From positions 62,001 through 126,000 of the forward strand of contig NZ_BSCT01000024.1 of assembly GCF_030159255.1 (NCBI RefSeq): a DNA stretch of 64,000 nt, read 5' to 3'. The position numbers were made by a program, and so were the translations under genes. Below, in pieces: positions 41,239 to 49,898 of the stretch. Every line of letters begins with the position of its first letter. The first letter of the stretch is position 1. Origin of the DNA: Bradyrhizobium sp. SSBR45G. Its GTDB lineage: Bacteria > Pseudomonadota > Alphaproteobacteria > Rhizobiales > Xanthobacteraceae. Below the pieces are notes generated by a model. That model was not told where the DNA came from. It did no database searches and worked only from the letters and a program-made list of their open reading frames with translations.

Positions 41239-42663
41239 CTACATCGCGACCTGGTGATCGGGAGCCGCGGCCAGCGCCGGTGCATCGATCGGCGGCACCA
41301 CGATCGGACGGGCCTGTGACAGCCTGTCGGCGAGACCGGCGCATTGGCTCCTGATGTCCGGGATCGCGATGATCTCCCAGAACGCGGCGCGCGTCAGCGG
41401 GCCGATCGCGAACAGGCGCTGTGAGGGCGTGCCGTCGGCGCCGACGACGGCACAATCGGCCGCGACCTCGATACCGATCCGCAAGGGATCGCAGCGCGCC
41501 AGCCCCTGATCGAACAGGCTGCGGACGGCGGGATTGGCGGTGGCGCGGGGATCCCTCACGATTCCCGTGCAGTCGATCACCGCGCCGACCTCGAGCGTCT
41601 CGATCTCGCTGCGGCCGCGCCGGCGATAATGCGCCCGTCCACCGTCGGTGCCGCCGTCGATCTTGACCAGCTTGGCTGCAGTGATGCGCAACTGGCCATC
41701 CGAGATCGCCTGCGCGATGCGCTGTTCGACCTCCGGGGCCATGCGGTGCCGATGGACGTCCCACCAGGCCCGCGCATGCTCCAGGAAGCTGCGCTTGGAG
41801 GCCTGCGGCAACTCGTGCCACAGCCGGTGACTGAACGGCCTGATGGCGTCGATGACGCCGCGCCAGTCGCCACCATCGGCGACATGCGTGGCAATGCGCG
41901 CACGGAACCAGCGCAGCAGCGTGCTGGCGCCAGCGCCGAACGGAACTTCATCCTCGCTGATCTTGCACGGCGCGATCCGCCGATGCCCCTTGGCCATCAG
42001 GCCGCGGCGCGACATCGCGACGATCGGGCCGCGATGGCCGGCGCGCAGCAGCGACAGCACGTAGTCGGCCATCGTCAGGCCGGTGCCGAGGATCAGCACG
42101 GTGGCGTCCTGGCTGAAGCCGGGAACGGAAGGCGAGATCCAGGGATCGGCATGCCACGCCGAGCGCGGAACCGCGGCATCGTGGCCGGTCGCGAGCACGG
42201 CGACGTCGCCGTGCTGGCGCGTTCCGTCGGCGAGGCTGACGGTCACGCCGCTACGGCCCTCGCTGACGGCCACGCATTCGCCGCGAATGATGGTGAGGCG
42301 GCGCGCGCCGTCCTCCTTCGCCAGGAGTGGTGCAATCAGGCTGGCGATGTAGTCGCCATAGAGGCGGCGGGGCACGAAGCAGAACGGATCGGGACAGAGC
42401 GTCAATCCGTGCTGGTGCGATGAGAGCCAGCGCCAGAAATGGTCGGGATCGTCGGGCAACGCGCTCATGTTGGCGGCACGCACGTTGAGAAGGTGATCGG
42501 CATTGCCCGTATGGTAGGCAAGTCCGCGGCCGACTTCCGAGCGCTTCTCGATCATTGTGACGCGGACGTCGGAGTCGGGGTGTTGCAGGAGCTGATAGGC
42601 CAGAAGGACGCCGGAGGCTCCACCGCCGACGATGATCATGTGTCGTTCTGGAAAACGGCTCAT
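41239..42663 (-). CDS. FAD/NAD(P)-binding oxidoreductase
   Basis: This 474-residue flavoprotein (PF13454-type FAD-NAD(P)-binding family) has the dinucleotide motif MIIVGGGASGVLLAYQLL at residues 9-26, a second Rossmann motif VLILGTGLTMADYVLSLL, and VIDCTGIVRDP. ATG 42663 gives a short N-terminus before the FAD motif; an alternative ATG at 42639 starts at the motif itself. Its reaction is unknown. It faces the metQ-like gene; the end of the unframeshifted metQ (41257) would overlap this gene's stop by 19 bases. Confidence 0.82.
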   Translation of the reverse strand: MSRFPERHMIIVGGGASGVLLAYQLLQHPDSDVRVTMIEKRSEVGRGLAYHTGNADHLLNVRAANMSALPDDPDHFWRWLSSHQHGLTLCPDPFCFVPRRLYGDYIASLIAPLLAKEDGARRLTIIRGECVAVSEGRSGVTVSLADGTRQHGDVAVLATGHDAAVPRSAWHADPWISPSVPGFSQDATVLILGTGLTMADYVLSLLRAGHRGPIVAMSRRGLMAKGHRRIAPCKISEDEVPFGAGASTLLRWFRARIATHVADGGDWRGVIDAIRPFSHRLWHELPQASKRSFLEHARAWWDVHRHRMAPEVEQRIAQAISDGQLRITAAKLVKIDGGTDGGRAHYRRRGRSEIETLEVGAVIDCTGIVRDPRATANPAVRSLFDQGLARCDPLRIGIEVAADCAVVGADGTPSQRLFAIGPLTRAAFWEIIAIPDIRSQCAGLADRLSQARPIVVPPIDAPALAAAPDHQVAM

Positions 42664-43061
42664 CCGAGGACGCCTTTTCTCTCGAGCGCAGACGCTGCGT
42701 AACGTTCGTATCCTACCACGTAAAAGATCGTTCGCCGCTGGAAAGACGAATATTCTATTTGTTGGTGAGTTCCGATCGTTGCTGTTCCAGAAAATCCAGA
42801 TTGTTGTCACGAGTGTGTCGTCATCAGCGTCAGGACGATAGAATTATTATACGCGTAGGTCCGTACCGCCAGCGGCCGGGAGCGGCCGGCCCGCGCGAGC
42901 GAAATCTTCTCCGATGGCGGACCGCAGCGAGAACACATCCGTCGAAAATCGCGCAACTCTGAAATTGCCAGGGACGATGCCGTGGATGAGCATGACGGCT
43001 CGCGTGCGTCGTTCGCGCGCGCTCTCGGAGCTTGAAACATGGTTGCGCGCGCGATGGCCGC
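42664..43061. other. Divergent intergenic region of about 400 bases
   Basis: The part 42700-42850 is AT-rich, with TAGAAT on the minus strand near 42755 and TATTATAC on the plus strand near 42845. These are plausible -10 boxes for the divergent flavoprotein genes, without convincing -35 partners. The right part is GC-rich and lies in frame with the next gene, whose start is uncertain. Confidence 0.4.
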
Positions 43062-44705
43062 ATGCACTCGTCTGCGGACGGCCCATCAGGTGTCACGGTG
43101 ACGGTGATTGTGTCCGACGCATCGTCACTCGCATTGTCCCTCACGGCCGACGTGCTCGTCATCGGCGGCGGCATGGCCGGCGCATGGGCGGCGGTCTCCG
43201 CTGCGCGCGCCGGGGCGCGTGTGATCCTGGCCGACAAGGGCTATTGCGGCACCAGCGGCGTCACGGCGGCCGCGGGACCCGGTCACTGGTGGGTGCCGCC
43301 GCACGCACGCGAGCAGGCCGTGGCGCAGCGCGTTGCCGCGGGTCTCGGCCTCGGCGAGGCCGCGTGGATGCATGCCATCATCGAGGAAACCTGGCGCTCG
43401 CTGCCGACGCTGGCCGGACGCTATGCGTTCGGCATCGACGACGAGGGACGTACGAACTACCGGGCCGTGCGCGGCCCCGAATACATGCGGGCGCTGCGCG
43501 CTTTCGCGCGCGACCATGGCGTCACCATTCTCGACCATTCGCCGGTGCTGGAGCTGCTCGCCCGCAGCGACGGATCGATCGGCGGCGCCCGCGGCCTGCG
43601 CCGCCAGGATGGCGACCGCGTCTATCAGATCGCGGCCGGGGCGACCGTGCTCGCCGCGGGCGGCACCAGCTTTCTGTCGCATCTGCTGGGGTCCCGCACC
43701 AATACCGGCGACGGCTATCTGATGGCCGCCGAAGCCGGAGCCGACCTCTCCGGCATGGAGTTCACCGCGGCCTATACGATCGCGCCGGCGCATTCGACCA
43801 TGACGCGCAGCATGGCCTATTCCTTTGCGACCTACTACGATTCCGACGGTCGCGAGCTCGACCTGCCGTTCGGGCCGCAGCAGACGATGGGGCTCGCGAA
43901 GGCGCTGCAGGCGGGACCGGTGTTCTGCTCGCTGCATCGCTTGCCGGACGACATCAAGGCCCGGCTGCACACGATCTCGCCGAACGTGCCGCTGGTGTTC
44001 GACCGCTGGGGCATCGATCCCTTCGGCGATCGCTTCGAGGTCACGCTGCACAATGATGGCACGATCCGCGGCCTTGGCGGCGTGCGCGTCGACGATGTCG
44101 ATGGCCGGACCGCCGTGCCAGGCCTGTTCGTCGCCGGCGACAACGCCTCGCGCGAGAAGGTCGCCGGCGCGATCTCCGGCGGCGGCAACGTCAATTCGGC
44201 CTGGGCGCTGACATCGGGCATCCGGGCCGGGCAAGCTGCTGCGCAGCTCGCACGTGCCGTCGGTGGGTCCGCCGCCACATTGACGCCGCTCGGACAGGCC
44301 GGCCTGCGGCCGAAGGTCCGCACGCGCGCGCTCGACATCGACGCGATCAGGGCCGGCGTCCGTGATGAGATGCATCCGTTCGAGAAGGTGCTGTTCCGGA
44401 AGGAATCGACGCTGGCCGCCTCGCAGCGCGCGCTCGACGGCCTCTGGCGTGAGATCGCCGATCATGCGGCCGGCGATCTCCTGCGATCGCGCGAGACGGC
44501 AGCCCTGGTGGCGAGCGCGCGCTGGTCGGTTGCGACCGCGCGCCAGCGCACCGAGAGCAGGGGACTGCATCACCGGATCGATCATCCTCAGCTTGATCCG
44601 CAATTGGCCGTAAGGCTGCTCAGCAGCGGCTTCGACCGTATCGTCGTGACCGCGGAGGGGCAACGCGCGTCGGCGGCCTCGCGCGCGCTGGAAGCCGCAT
44701 CATGA
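43062..44705 (+). CDS. FAD-dependent fumarate reductase/AprA-like flavoprotein
   Basis: This 547-residue flavoprotein of the succinate dehydrogenase/fumarate reductase/adenylylsulfate reductase alpha family has the FAD motif VLVIGGGMAGAWAAVSAARA, GTSGVTAAAGPGHWW, AAGGTSFLSHLLGSRTNTGDGY and VPGLFVAGDNASREKVAGA. It overlaps the following two-cluster ferredoxin gene as ATGA, the same arrangement as aprA/aprB. Flavoprotein/ferredoxin pairs like this occur in sulfonate-utilisation clusters; electron transfer to or from a sulfur compound is likely, direction unknown. The ATG at 43062 is my choice; a TTG at 43032 or GTG codons downstream are alternatives. Confidence 0.83.
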   Translation: MHSSADGPSGVTVTVIVSDASSLALSLTADVLVIGGGMAGAWAAVSAARAGARVILADKGYCGTSGVTAAAGPGHWWVPPHAREQAVAQRVAAGLGLGEAAWMHAIIEETWRSLPTLAGRYAFGIDDEGRTNYRAVRGPEYMRALRAFARDHGVTILDHSPVLELLARSDGSIGGARGLRRQDGDRVYQIAAGATVLAAGGTSFLSHLLGSRTNTGDGYLMAAEAGADLSGMEFTAAYTIAPAHSTMTRSMAYSFATYYDSDGRELDLPFGPQQTMGLAKALQAGPVFCSLHRLPDDIKARLHTISPNVPLVFDRWGIDPFGDRFEVTLHNDGTIRGLGGVRVDDVDGRTAVPGLFVAGDNASREKVAGAISGGGNVNSAWALTSGIRAGQAAAQLARAVGGSAATLTPLGQAGLRPKVRTRALDIDAIRAGVRDEMHPFEKVLFRKESTLAASQRALDGLWREIADHAAGDLLRSRETAALVASARWSVATARQRTESRGLHHRIDHPQLDPQLAVRLLSSGFDRIVVTAEGQRASAASRALEAAS

Positions 44706-45076
44706 TCGAGCTCATCCTTGCCGATCGCTGCACCGAGTGCGGCGCCTGTGTCGAGGTCTGTCCGACCAACGTGATCGCGCGCGCGGTGGCGGGGCCGCCG
44801 CTCCTGGCGCGGGTCGAGGATTGCCAGACCTGCTTTCTGTGCGAGCTGTATTGCCGCGCGGACGCCATCTACGTCGCGCCCGATTGCGACCGCCGTGTCG
44901 CGATCACGCCTGAGCAGGCGGTGGCCTCGGGGCGCCTGGGTCAATATCGCAAACATTCCGGCTGGGACGAATGGGCCGGCCAATATCCCAACGAGCAGTG
45001 GCTGATGGAAACGGTGTTTCGCCGCGCCGGCGAAGCCGCGCGCCCAGCCGAGGCTGACGACAAGAGGACGACATGA
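44702..45076 (+). CDS. Two-[4Fe-4S] ferredoxin (AprB-like)
   Basis: This 124-residue iron-sulfur protein has CTECGACVEVCP and CQTCFLCELYC, two classic four-cysteine motifs, followed by a C-terminal tail of about 60 residues (YPNEQWLMETVF) like that which lets AprB embrace AprA. Its start overlaps the flavoprotein gene and its stop overlaps the monooxygenase gene, both as ATGA. It is the electron-transfer partner of the flavoprotein. Confidence 0.9.
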   Translation: MIELILADRCTECGACVEVCPTNVIARAVAGPPLLARVEDCQTCFLCELYCRADAIYVAPDCDRRVAITPEQAVASGRLGQYRKHSGWDEWAGQYPNEQWLMETVFRRAGEAARPAEADDKRTT

Positions 45077-46293
45077 CGATCATCACCCACCGGCCGGGAG
45101 CCCTGGTCGGCCTCGACGGCTTTCCGGGACCTTTAGACCGGCCGGACAGCCCGTTGTCGCAAGCCCTGCAGCAGCCGCTGCTGCTCGGCCTGTTCCTGCC
45201 CATCCAGGCCGGCGGCTGGAGCGCGTCGACCTTGCCGCGGACGACGTCCTGGCATTTCGACTACAACCGCGACCTGGTGCTGGCGGCGGAGCATCTCGGC
45301 TTCGATCTGGTGTTCGCGCTGTCGCAATGGCTGCCCAAGGGCGGCTATGGCGGCGTCTTCACCGGCGAGGCGCTGGACTCCTTCATGACCACGGCGGCGC
45401 TGACGAGCTTGACCCGGCGCATCATCCTGGTCTCGACCATCCACGTGCTCTACGGTCCCTTGCATCCGCTGCATCTCGCCAAATATGGCGCCACGCTCGA
45501 CCACATCTCCGGCGGGCGCTGGGGCATCAACGTCGTGACCGGTCATCGCGCCGCCGAGCACGAGGCGTTCGGCTGGAGCCGGATCGATCATGACCGCCGC
45601 TACGAACTCGCCGCCGAGTTTCTCGAGGTGCTGCAGCGGCTGTGGAGCGACACCGAGAACTACTCGTTCGCCGGCCAGTCATCCTGGAAGCTCAACAATG
45701 CCTTCGTGACGCCGAAGCCGCGCTTCGGCCGGCCGGTGCTGGTCAATGCCACCGGCTCCGACGCCGGCATTGCCTTCGCCGCGCGCTACTCCGACATCGT
45801 CTTCATCACCAGCCCGGCGGGCTCCAGCTTCGAGAGTGCGATTCCCGCGCTGCCGGCGCACACCGCCCGGGTCAAGCAGGCGGCGCGCGAGATCGGCCGC
45901 GAGGTGCGGACGCTGCTCAATCCGATGGTGATCTGCCGCGAGACCGAGCGCGAGACCTGGGCCTATCACGACGCGATCGTCGCCCATGCCGATCCGGTCG
46001 GCGACTTCCACAAGCTCGACAGCGACGCCCATGCCTGGCGCGGCCGCGTCGGCGTCGATGCGCCGAAGCGGCGCGCGATCGGCGGCAACATCGAGGTGAT
46101 CGGCACGCCCGAGCAGGTGGTCGAGCAGTTCGTGCAGCTCAAGAAGGCCGGTGTCGATGGCCTGCAGCTGTCGTTCTACGACTTCAAGCCGGACCTCGAT
46201 TTCTTCGGCCGCCGCGTGCTGCCGCTGATGGAGCAGGCCGGCCTGCGCAGGCCGGTGATCGAGACGGCCGGCGCGGCGCAGGCCGCCGAATAG
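45073..46293 (+). CDS. Luciferase-like FMN-dependent monooxygenase (SsuD-like)
   Basis: This 406-residue flavin-dependent monooxygenase of the bacterial luciferase fold has GLFLPIQAGGWSAS, HFDYNRDLVLAAEHLGFD, LDHISGGRWGINVVTGH (the substrate/flavin loop) and FGWSRIDHDRRYELAAEFL. Such enzymes cleave carbon-sulfur bonds of sulfonates or sulfones using FMNH2 and O2. The adjoining sulfonate-type transporter supports that reading. FMNH2 could come from the nitroreductase-like enzyme at 49899 or the flavin reductase at 56318. The true substrate is not determinable from sequence. Confidence 0.88.
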   Translation: MTIITHRPGALVGLDGFPGPLDRPDSPLSQALQQPLLLGLFLPIQAGGWSASTLPRTTSWHFDYNRDLVLAAEHLGFDLVFALSQWLPKGGYGGVFTGEALDSFMTTAALTSLTRRIILVSTIHVLYGPLHPLHLAKYGATLDHISGGRWGINVVTGHRAAEHEAFGWSRIDHDRRYELAAEFLEVLQRLWSDTENYSFAGQSSWKLNNAFVTPKPRFGRPVLVNATGSDAGIAFAARYSDIVFITSPAGSSFESAIPALPAHTARVKQAAREIGREVRTLLNPMVICRETERETWAYHDAIVAHADPVGDFHKLDSDAHAWRGRVGVDAPKRRAIGGNIEVIGTPEQVVEQFVQLKKAGVDGLQLSFYDFKPDLDFFGRRVLPLMEQAGLRRPVIETAGAAQAAE

Positions 46294-46316
46294 CCGATCA
46301 ACAGAGGATGAGAGCC

Positions 46317-47402
46317 ATGATGTCCACGCGAAGGCATTTCTCGATCGGGCTGGCCACTGCGCTGAGCTTCGGACTGCTCGGCCTGGCACAGGCCGCAGCG
46401 GAGCCATTGACGGTGCGCATCGGCTTTGCCTCCGTCGGGGCCGACAACCGCCAGTTCTCCGGCGGGTCCGCGGCGGCGATCGCCCATGCCGAGCACTATG
46501 TCGAGCAGGAACTGCGCGACCTGCCGGACGTCAAGATCGAGTGGTCGTTCTTCAAGGGGGCAGGTCCTGCGGTCAACGAGGCCTTCGCCAACAACCAGCT
46601 CGACTTCGCCTTGCAGGGCGATCTGCCGCAGATCATCGGCCGCGCCAATGGGCTGAAGACGAAGATCCTGCTGGCGGCCGGCGCGCATGCGCCGATCTAT
46701 CTCGCCGTGCCGAAGGACTCGCCGATCCGCAAGGTCGCTGATCTCCGGGGGCGAAAGGTATCGATCTTCCGCGGCACCAACAATCATCTCGCCGCCGTGA
46801 AGGTGCTGGCCGGCTATGGCCTGCAGGAGAAGGACGTCCAGGTCATCAACATGGACACCGCGACGACCAACGCGGCCCTGACCTCGCGCGACATCGACGC
46901 GGCGTTCGGCAATTTCCCGCTCGCCAGCCTCGTCGAGAAGAACATCGCCGAGATCATCTACACGACCAAGGGCGACAACCCGGCCTATGAGCGGCACTCG
47001 ACCCTGATCGGGCAGGAGGCCTTCATCGCGGCCCATCCGGACGTCACGCAGAAGATCGTGTCGGCTCTGGTGCGCGCGGCGCGCTGGTCGTCGGACGAGG
47101 CCAACCGCGAGGCGTTCTTCGAGATCTCGGCGCGATCCGGCTTCCCGGCTTCGGGTTATCGCTTCGACTTCAAGGACCAGGAGCTGAAATATCGCAACTC
47201 GCCGCTCATCGATGCCTCGATCATCGAGAGCTATCGGGTCCAGGCGCGGCAGGCCAAGGAGTTCGGCCTGCTCCGCCGCAACGTCGAGATCGACGGCTGG
47301 TTCGAGCGCTCGTTTCTCGACAGGGCGTTGAAGGAGCAGGGGCTGGTCGGCTACTGGCAGGAGTTGGGCGCCGACGGCAAGCCGCTGGCGTCCGGCCAAT
47401 GA
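46317..47402 (+). CDS. Sulfonate-type ABC transporter substrate-binding protein
   Basis: This 361-residue periplasmic binding protein of the SsuA/TauA (NMT1-like) family has an export signal (STRRHFSIGLATALSFG, ending near AQAAA). The body includes LDFALQGDLPQIIGRANG and RKVSIFRGTNNHLAAVKVL, the usual specificity loop. Of three in-frame ATG codons (46308, 46317, 46320), 46317 has the best spacing from GAGG. Its stop overlaps the ATPase gene as ATGA. Confidence 0.88.
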   Translation: MMSTRRHFSIGLATALSFGLLGLAQAAAEPLTVRIGFASVGADNRQFSGGSAAAIAHAEHYVEQELRDLPDVKIEWSFFKGAGPAVNEAFANNQLDFALQGDLPQIIGRANGLKTKILLAAGAHAPIYLAVPKDSPIRKVADLRGRKVSIFRGTNNHLAAVKVLAGYGLQEKDVQVINMDTATTNAALTSRDIDAAFGNFPLASLVEKNIAEIIYTTKGDNPAYERHSTLIGQEAFIAAHPDVTQKIVSALVRAARWSSDEANREAFFEISARSGFPASGYRFDFKDQELKYRNSPLIDASIIESYRVQARQAKEFGLLRRNVEIDGWFERSFLDRALKEQGLVGYWQELGADGKPLASGQ

Positions 47403-48241
47403 GCATTGCGGTCGACCACGCTGACCGGGTCGCGGAGACGACGGACTCCCGCGGCCGGCTGGAGGTGCGCGGCGTCTCCAAGACCTTCACTGTCAATGGC
47501 GCGCCGATCGCAGCCCTCAACGACGTTTCGCTGACGGTGGCGCCGGGCGAGTTCGTGGCGCTGCTGGGGCCGAGCGGCTGCGGCAAGTCCACGCTGCTGC
47601 GGCTGATCGCCGGGCTCGACCGCGACTACACCGGCCGCATCGTGCAGGACGGCAACGCGGTGACCGGCACGAGCCTCGAGCGCGGCATTGTGTTTCAGGA
47701 GCCGCGGCTGTTTCCCTGGGCCACCGTCCGCCAGAACATCGCGCTCGGACTGAAGAATGCGCCGATCAGCGAGGCCGGGAAGCGCGAGGCTGTCGCGGCG
47801 CATATCGCGCTGGTCGGTCTCGATGGGTTTGCCGAAGCCTATCCGCACCAGCTGTCCGGCGGCATGGCGCAGCGCGCGGCGATCGCGCGCGGGCTGGTCA
47901 ACCGGCCGCGCCTGCTGCTGCTCGACGAGCCGTTCGGCGCGCTCGATGCGCTGACGCGGGCGCGGCTGCAGACCGAGCTGCAGCGCATCTGGGCGCATGA
48001 GAAGATCACGATGATCCTGGTGACCCACGACGTCGACGAGGCGGTGTTCCTCGGCGATCGCGTCGTCGTGCTCGCGCCGCGTCCCGGCCGGATCTCGCGG
48101 ATCTTCGATGTCGCGGCCGCGCGGCCGCGCGCGCGCAGCGACGATGCGCTGATCCGGCTCCGTAACGAGGTGCTGCGCACGCTCGAGCATGACGGCGCGG
48201 ATGACGGCAAAGCGGGTCAGAGCAACCGGAGTGGCGCATGA
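47399..48241 (+). CDS. Sulfonate-type ABC transporter ATP-binding protein (SsuB-like)
   Basis: This 280-residue cytoplasmic ATPase has Walker A GPSGCGKST, Q-loop FQEPRLFPWATVRQN, signature QLSGGMAQRAAIARGL, Walker B LLLLDEPFGALDA and ILVTHDVDEAV. The FPW sequence is typical of the nitrate/sulfonate/taurine group. It is linked by ATGA overlaps to the binding protein and the first permease. Confidence 0.92.
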   Translation: MSIAVDHADRVAETTDSRGRLEVRGVSKTFTVNGAPIAALNDVSLTVAPGEFVALLGPSGCGKSTLLRLIAGLDRDYTGRIVQDGNAVTGTSLERGIVFQEPRLFPWATVRQNIALGLKNAPISEAGKREAVAAHIALVGLDGFAEAYPHQLSGGMAQRAAIARGLVNRPRLLLLDEPFGALDALTRARLQTELQRIWAHEKITMILVTHDVDEAVFLGDRVVVLAPRPGRISRIFDVAAARPRARSDDALIRLRNEVLRTLEHDGADDGKAGQSNRSGA

Positions 48242-49098
48242 GCGAGACGATTCTCGAGACGGATCTGGGCCCGGCGCGCGCATTCGCCGCGCGCGGGTGG
48301 CGCGAATGGTCCGGCAACGGACTCGTCTCAGGCGCGATCATGCGGGCAAAGGCGGCGGCCTGGCTGCTGATCGTCCCGGCGATTGCGCTGCCGGTCTGGA
48401 TCATCGGCAACGAGCGCGGCTGGCTGGCCGAGCAGATCCTGCCGCGGCCGGCCGACGTGCTGCACACCCTCAATGAGATGCTCGCGAGCGGCGAGCTGGC
48501 GCAGCATGCCGGCATCAGCCTGCTGCGCGTCCTGCTCGGTTTTGCCGTCGGCGCGGGGGCGGGCCTCGTGCTCGGTGCGGCGATGGGCCTGTCGCGGCGG
48601 GTCGACGATCACGTGCGGCCGCTGTTCACGGCGATCGCGCAGGTGCCGGCCTTAGCCTGGATTCCGCTGGCGATGCTGCTGCTCGGCATCGGCGAGACCT
48701 TGAAGATCGTCGTCATCGCCAAGGCCGCCTTCGTGCCGGTGGCGATGAACACCAGCGCCGGAATCGCCAATGTGCCCCGCGCGCTGGTCGAGGTCGGCGA
48801 GACCTTCCGCTTCACACCGCTGCAGATGCTGCGCCATGTCGTGCTGCCGGGCGCGGTGCCGCCGATCTTCACCGGGCTGCGCTATGGGCTCACCCACGCC
48901 TGGATCGCGCTGGTCAGCGTCGAGCTGCTCGCCTCGTCCGAGGGGCTCGGCTATCTCCTGGTCTGGGGCCGGCAGATGTTCTGGCTCGACACGGTGCTGG
49001 TCGCGATGCTCGTGATCGGCGTCATCGGCTTTGTCAGCGACTGGCTGCTCGCGGGCGTCGAGGCGCGGCTGCAGCGGTGGCGCACCGATGGCGTCTGA
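48238..49098 (+). CDS. Sulfonate-type ABC transporter permease, first (SsuC-like)
   Basis: This 286-residue inner-membrane permease has six hydrophobic helices and the coupling motif EVGETFRFTPLQMLRHVVLPG. Other landmarks are RPADVLHTLNEMLASGELA and TGLRYGLTHAWIALVSVELL. It overlaps a second, related permease by 11 bases. Ssu and Tau systems normally use one permease as a homodimer, so this pair probably forms a heterodimer. Confidence 0.91.
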   Translation: MSETILETDLGPARAFAARGWREWSGNGLVSGAIMRAKAAAWLLIVPAIALPVWIIGNERGWLAEQILPRPADVLHTLNEMLASGELAQHAGISLLRVLLGFAVGAGAGLVLGAAMGLSRRVDDHVRPLFTAIAQVPALAWIPLAMLLLGIGETLKIVVIAKAAFVPVAMNTSAGIANVPRALVEVGETFRFTPLQMLRHVVLPGAVPPIFTGLRYGLTHAWIALVSVELLASSEGLGYLLVWGRQMFWLDTVLVAMLVIGVIGFVSDWLLAGVEARLQRWRTDGV

Positions 49099-49870
49099 GA
49101 CCACCGCCACGTCATCGGCCGCGATCGGTCTCCGGCGCGGGCTGGTGCTGCCGCTGCTGCTGCTGGTGGCCTGGGAGGCCGGCAGCCATTCCGGCCTCGT
49201 CAATCCTCAGTTCCTGCCGCCGCTGGAGAAGGTCGGCCAGGTTGCCTGGCAGGAGCTTGCGAATGGCGAGCTGCCTTACGCACTGGCGGCGAGCCTGAAG
49301 CGTGATCTGCTCGGCTTCGCGCTCGGCGCCGGGTTCGGTACCGTCGTCGGCCTCCTGCTCGGTCTCTCCAGGATCGCCGACCGGATCTTCACGACGTGGT
49401 TCAACGGTCTCAAGCAGATCGCGCTGCTCGCATGGATTCCGCTGATCTCGCTGTGGTTCGGCTTCGACGAGGCGGCCAAGGTGGTGTTCATCGCGCTGGC
49501 CGCGGCGATCCCGGTGATCCTCAACACCGTCGAAGGCGTTCGCTCCACGTCGACCAAGCTGAGGGAGGTCGGCGAGGTCTTCAGGTTCAGCCCGCTGCAG
49601 CTGGTGTGGTCGCTGTATCTGCCGGCGGCCACCCCCTCGATGCTGACGGGGCTGCATCTCGGCCTGATCTATGCATGGCTTGCGACCATCGGCGCCGAAT
49701 ATTTCATGGCCGCCGGGCCCGGCATCGGCGGCCTGATCATCTCCGGGCGCGAGCGCTTCGAGATGGCGCTGGTGATGCTGGGGATTGTCGTCGTCGGCCT
49801 GGTCGGCTTTGTTGTGGACCGAAGCGCGACCTGGGTCGAGCACCGGCTGGTGCGTTGGCGCACGGCCTGA
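49088..49870 (+). CDS. Sulfonate-type ABC transporter permease, second (SsuC-like)
   Basis: This 260-residue paralogue of the preceding permease has the coupling motif EVGEVFRFSPLQLVWSLYLPA and TGLHLGLIYAWLATIGAEYF. ATG 49088 lies inside the end of the first permease gene. Six helices are predicted by eye. It is likely the second half of a heterodimeric channel. Confidence 0.91.
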   Translation: MASETTATSSAAIGLRRGLVLPLLLLVAWEAGSHSGLVNPQFLPPLEKVGQVAWQELANGELPYALAASLKRDLLGFALGAGFGTVVGLLLGLSRIADRIFTTWFNGLKQIALLAWIPLISLWFGFDEAAKVVFIALAAAIPVILNTVEGVRSTSTKLREVGEVFRFSPLQLVWSLYLPAATPSMLTGLHLGLIYAWLATIGAEYFMAAGPGIGGLIISGRERFEMALVMLGIVVVGLVGFVVDRSATWVEHRLVRWRTA

Positions 49871-49898
49871 CTGAGATGACTGAGATGAGGGAGTAGGA

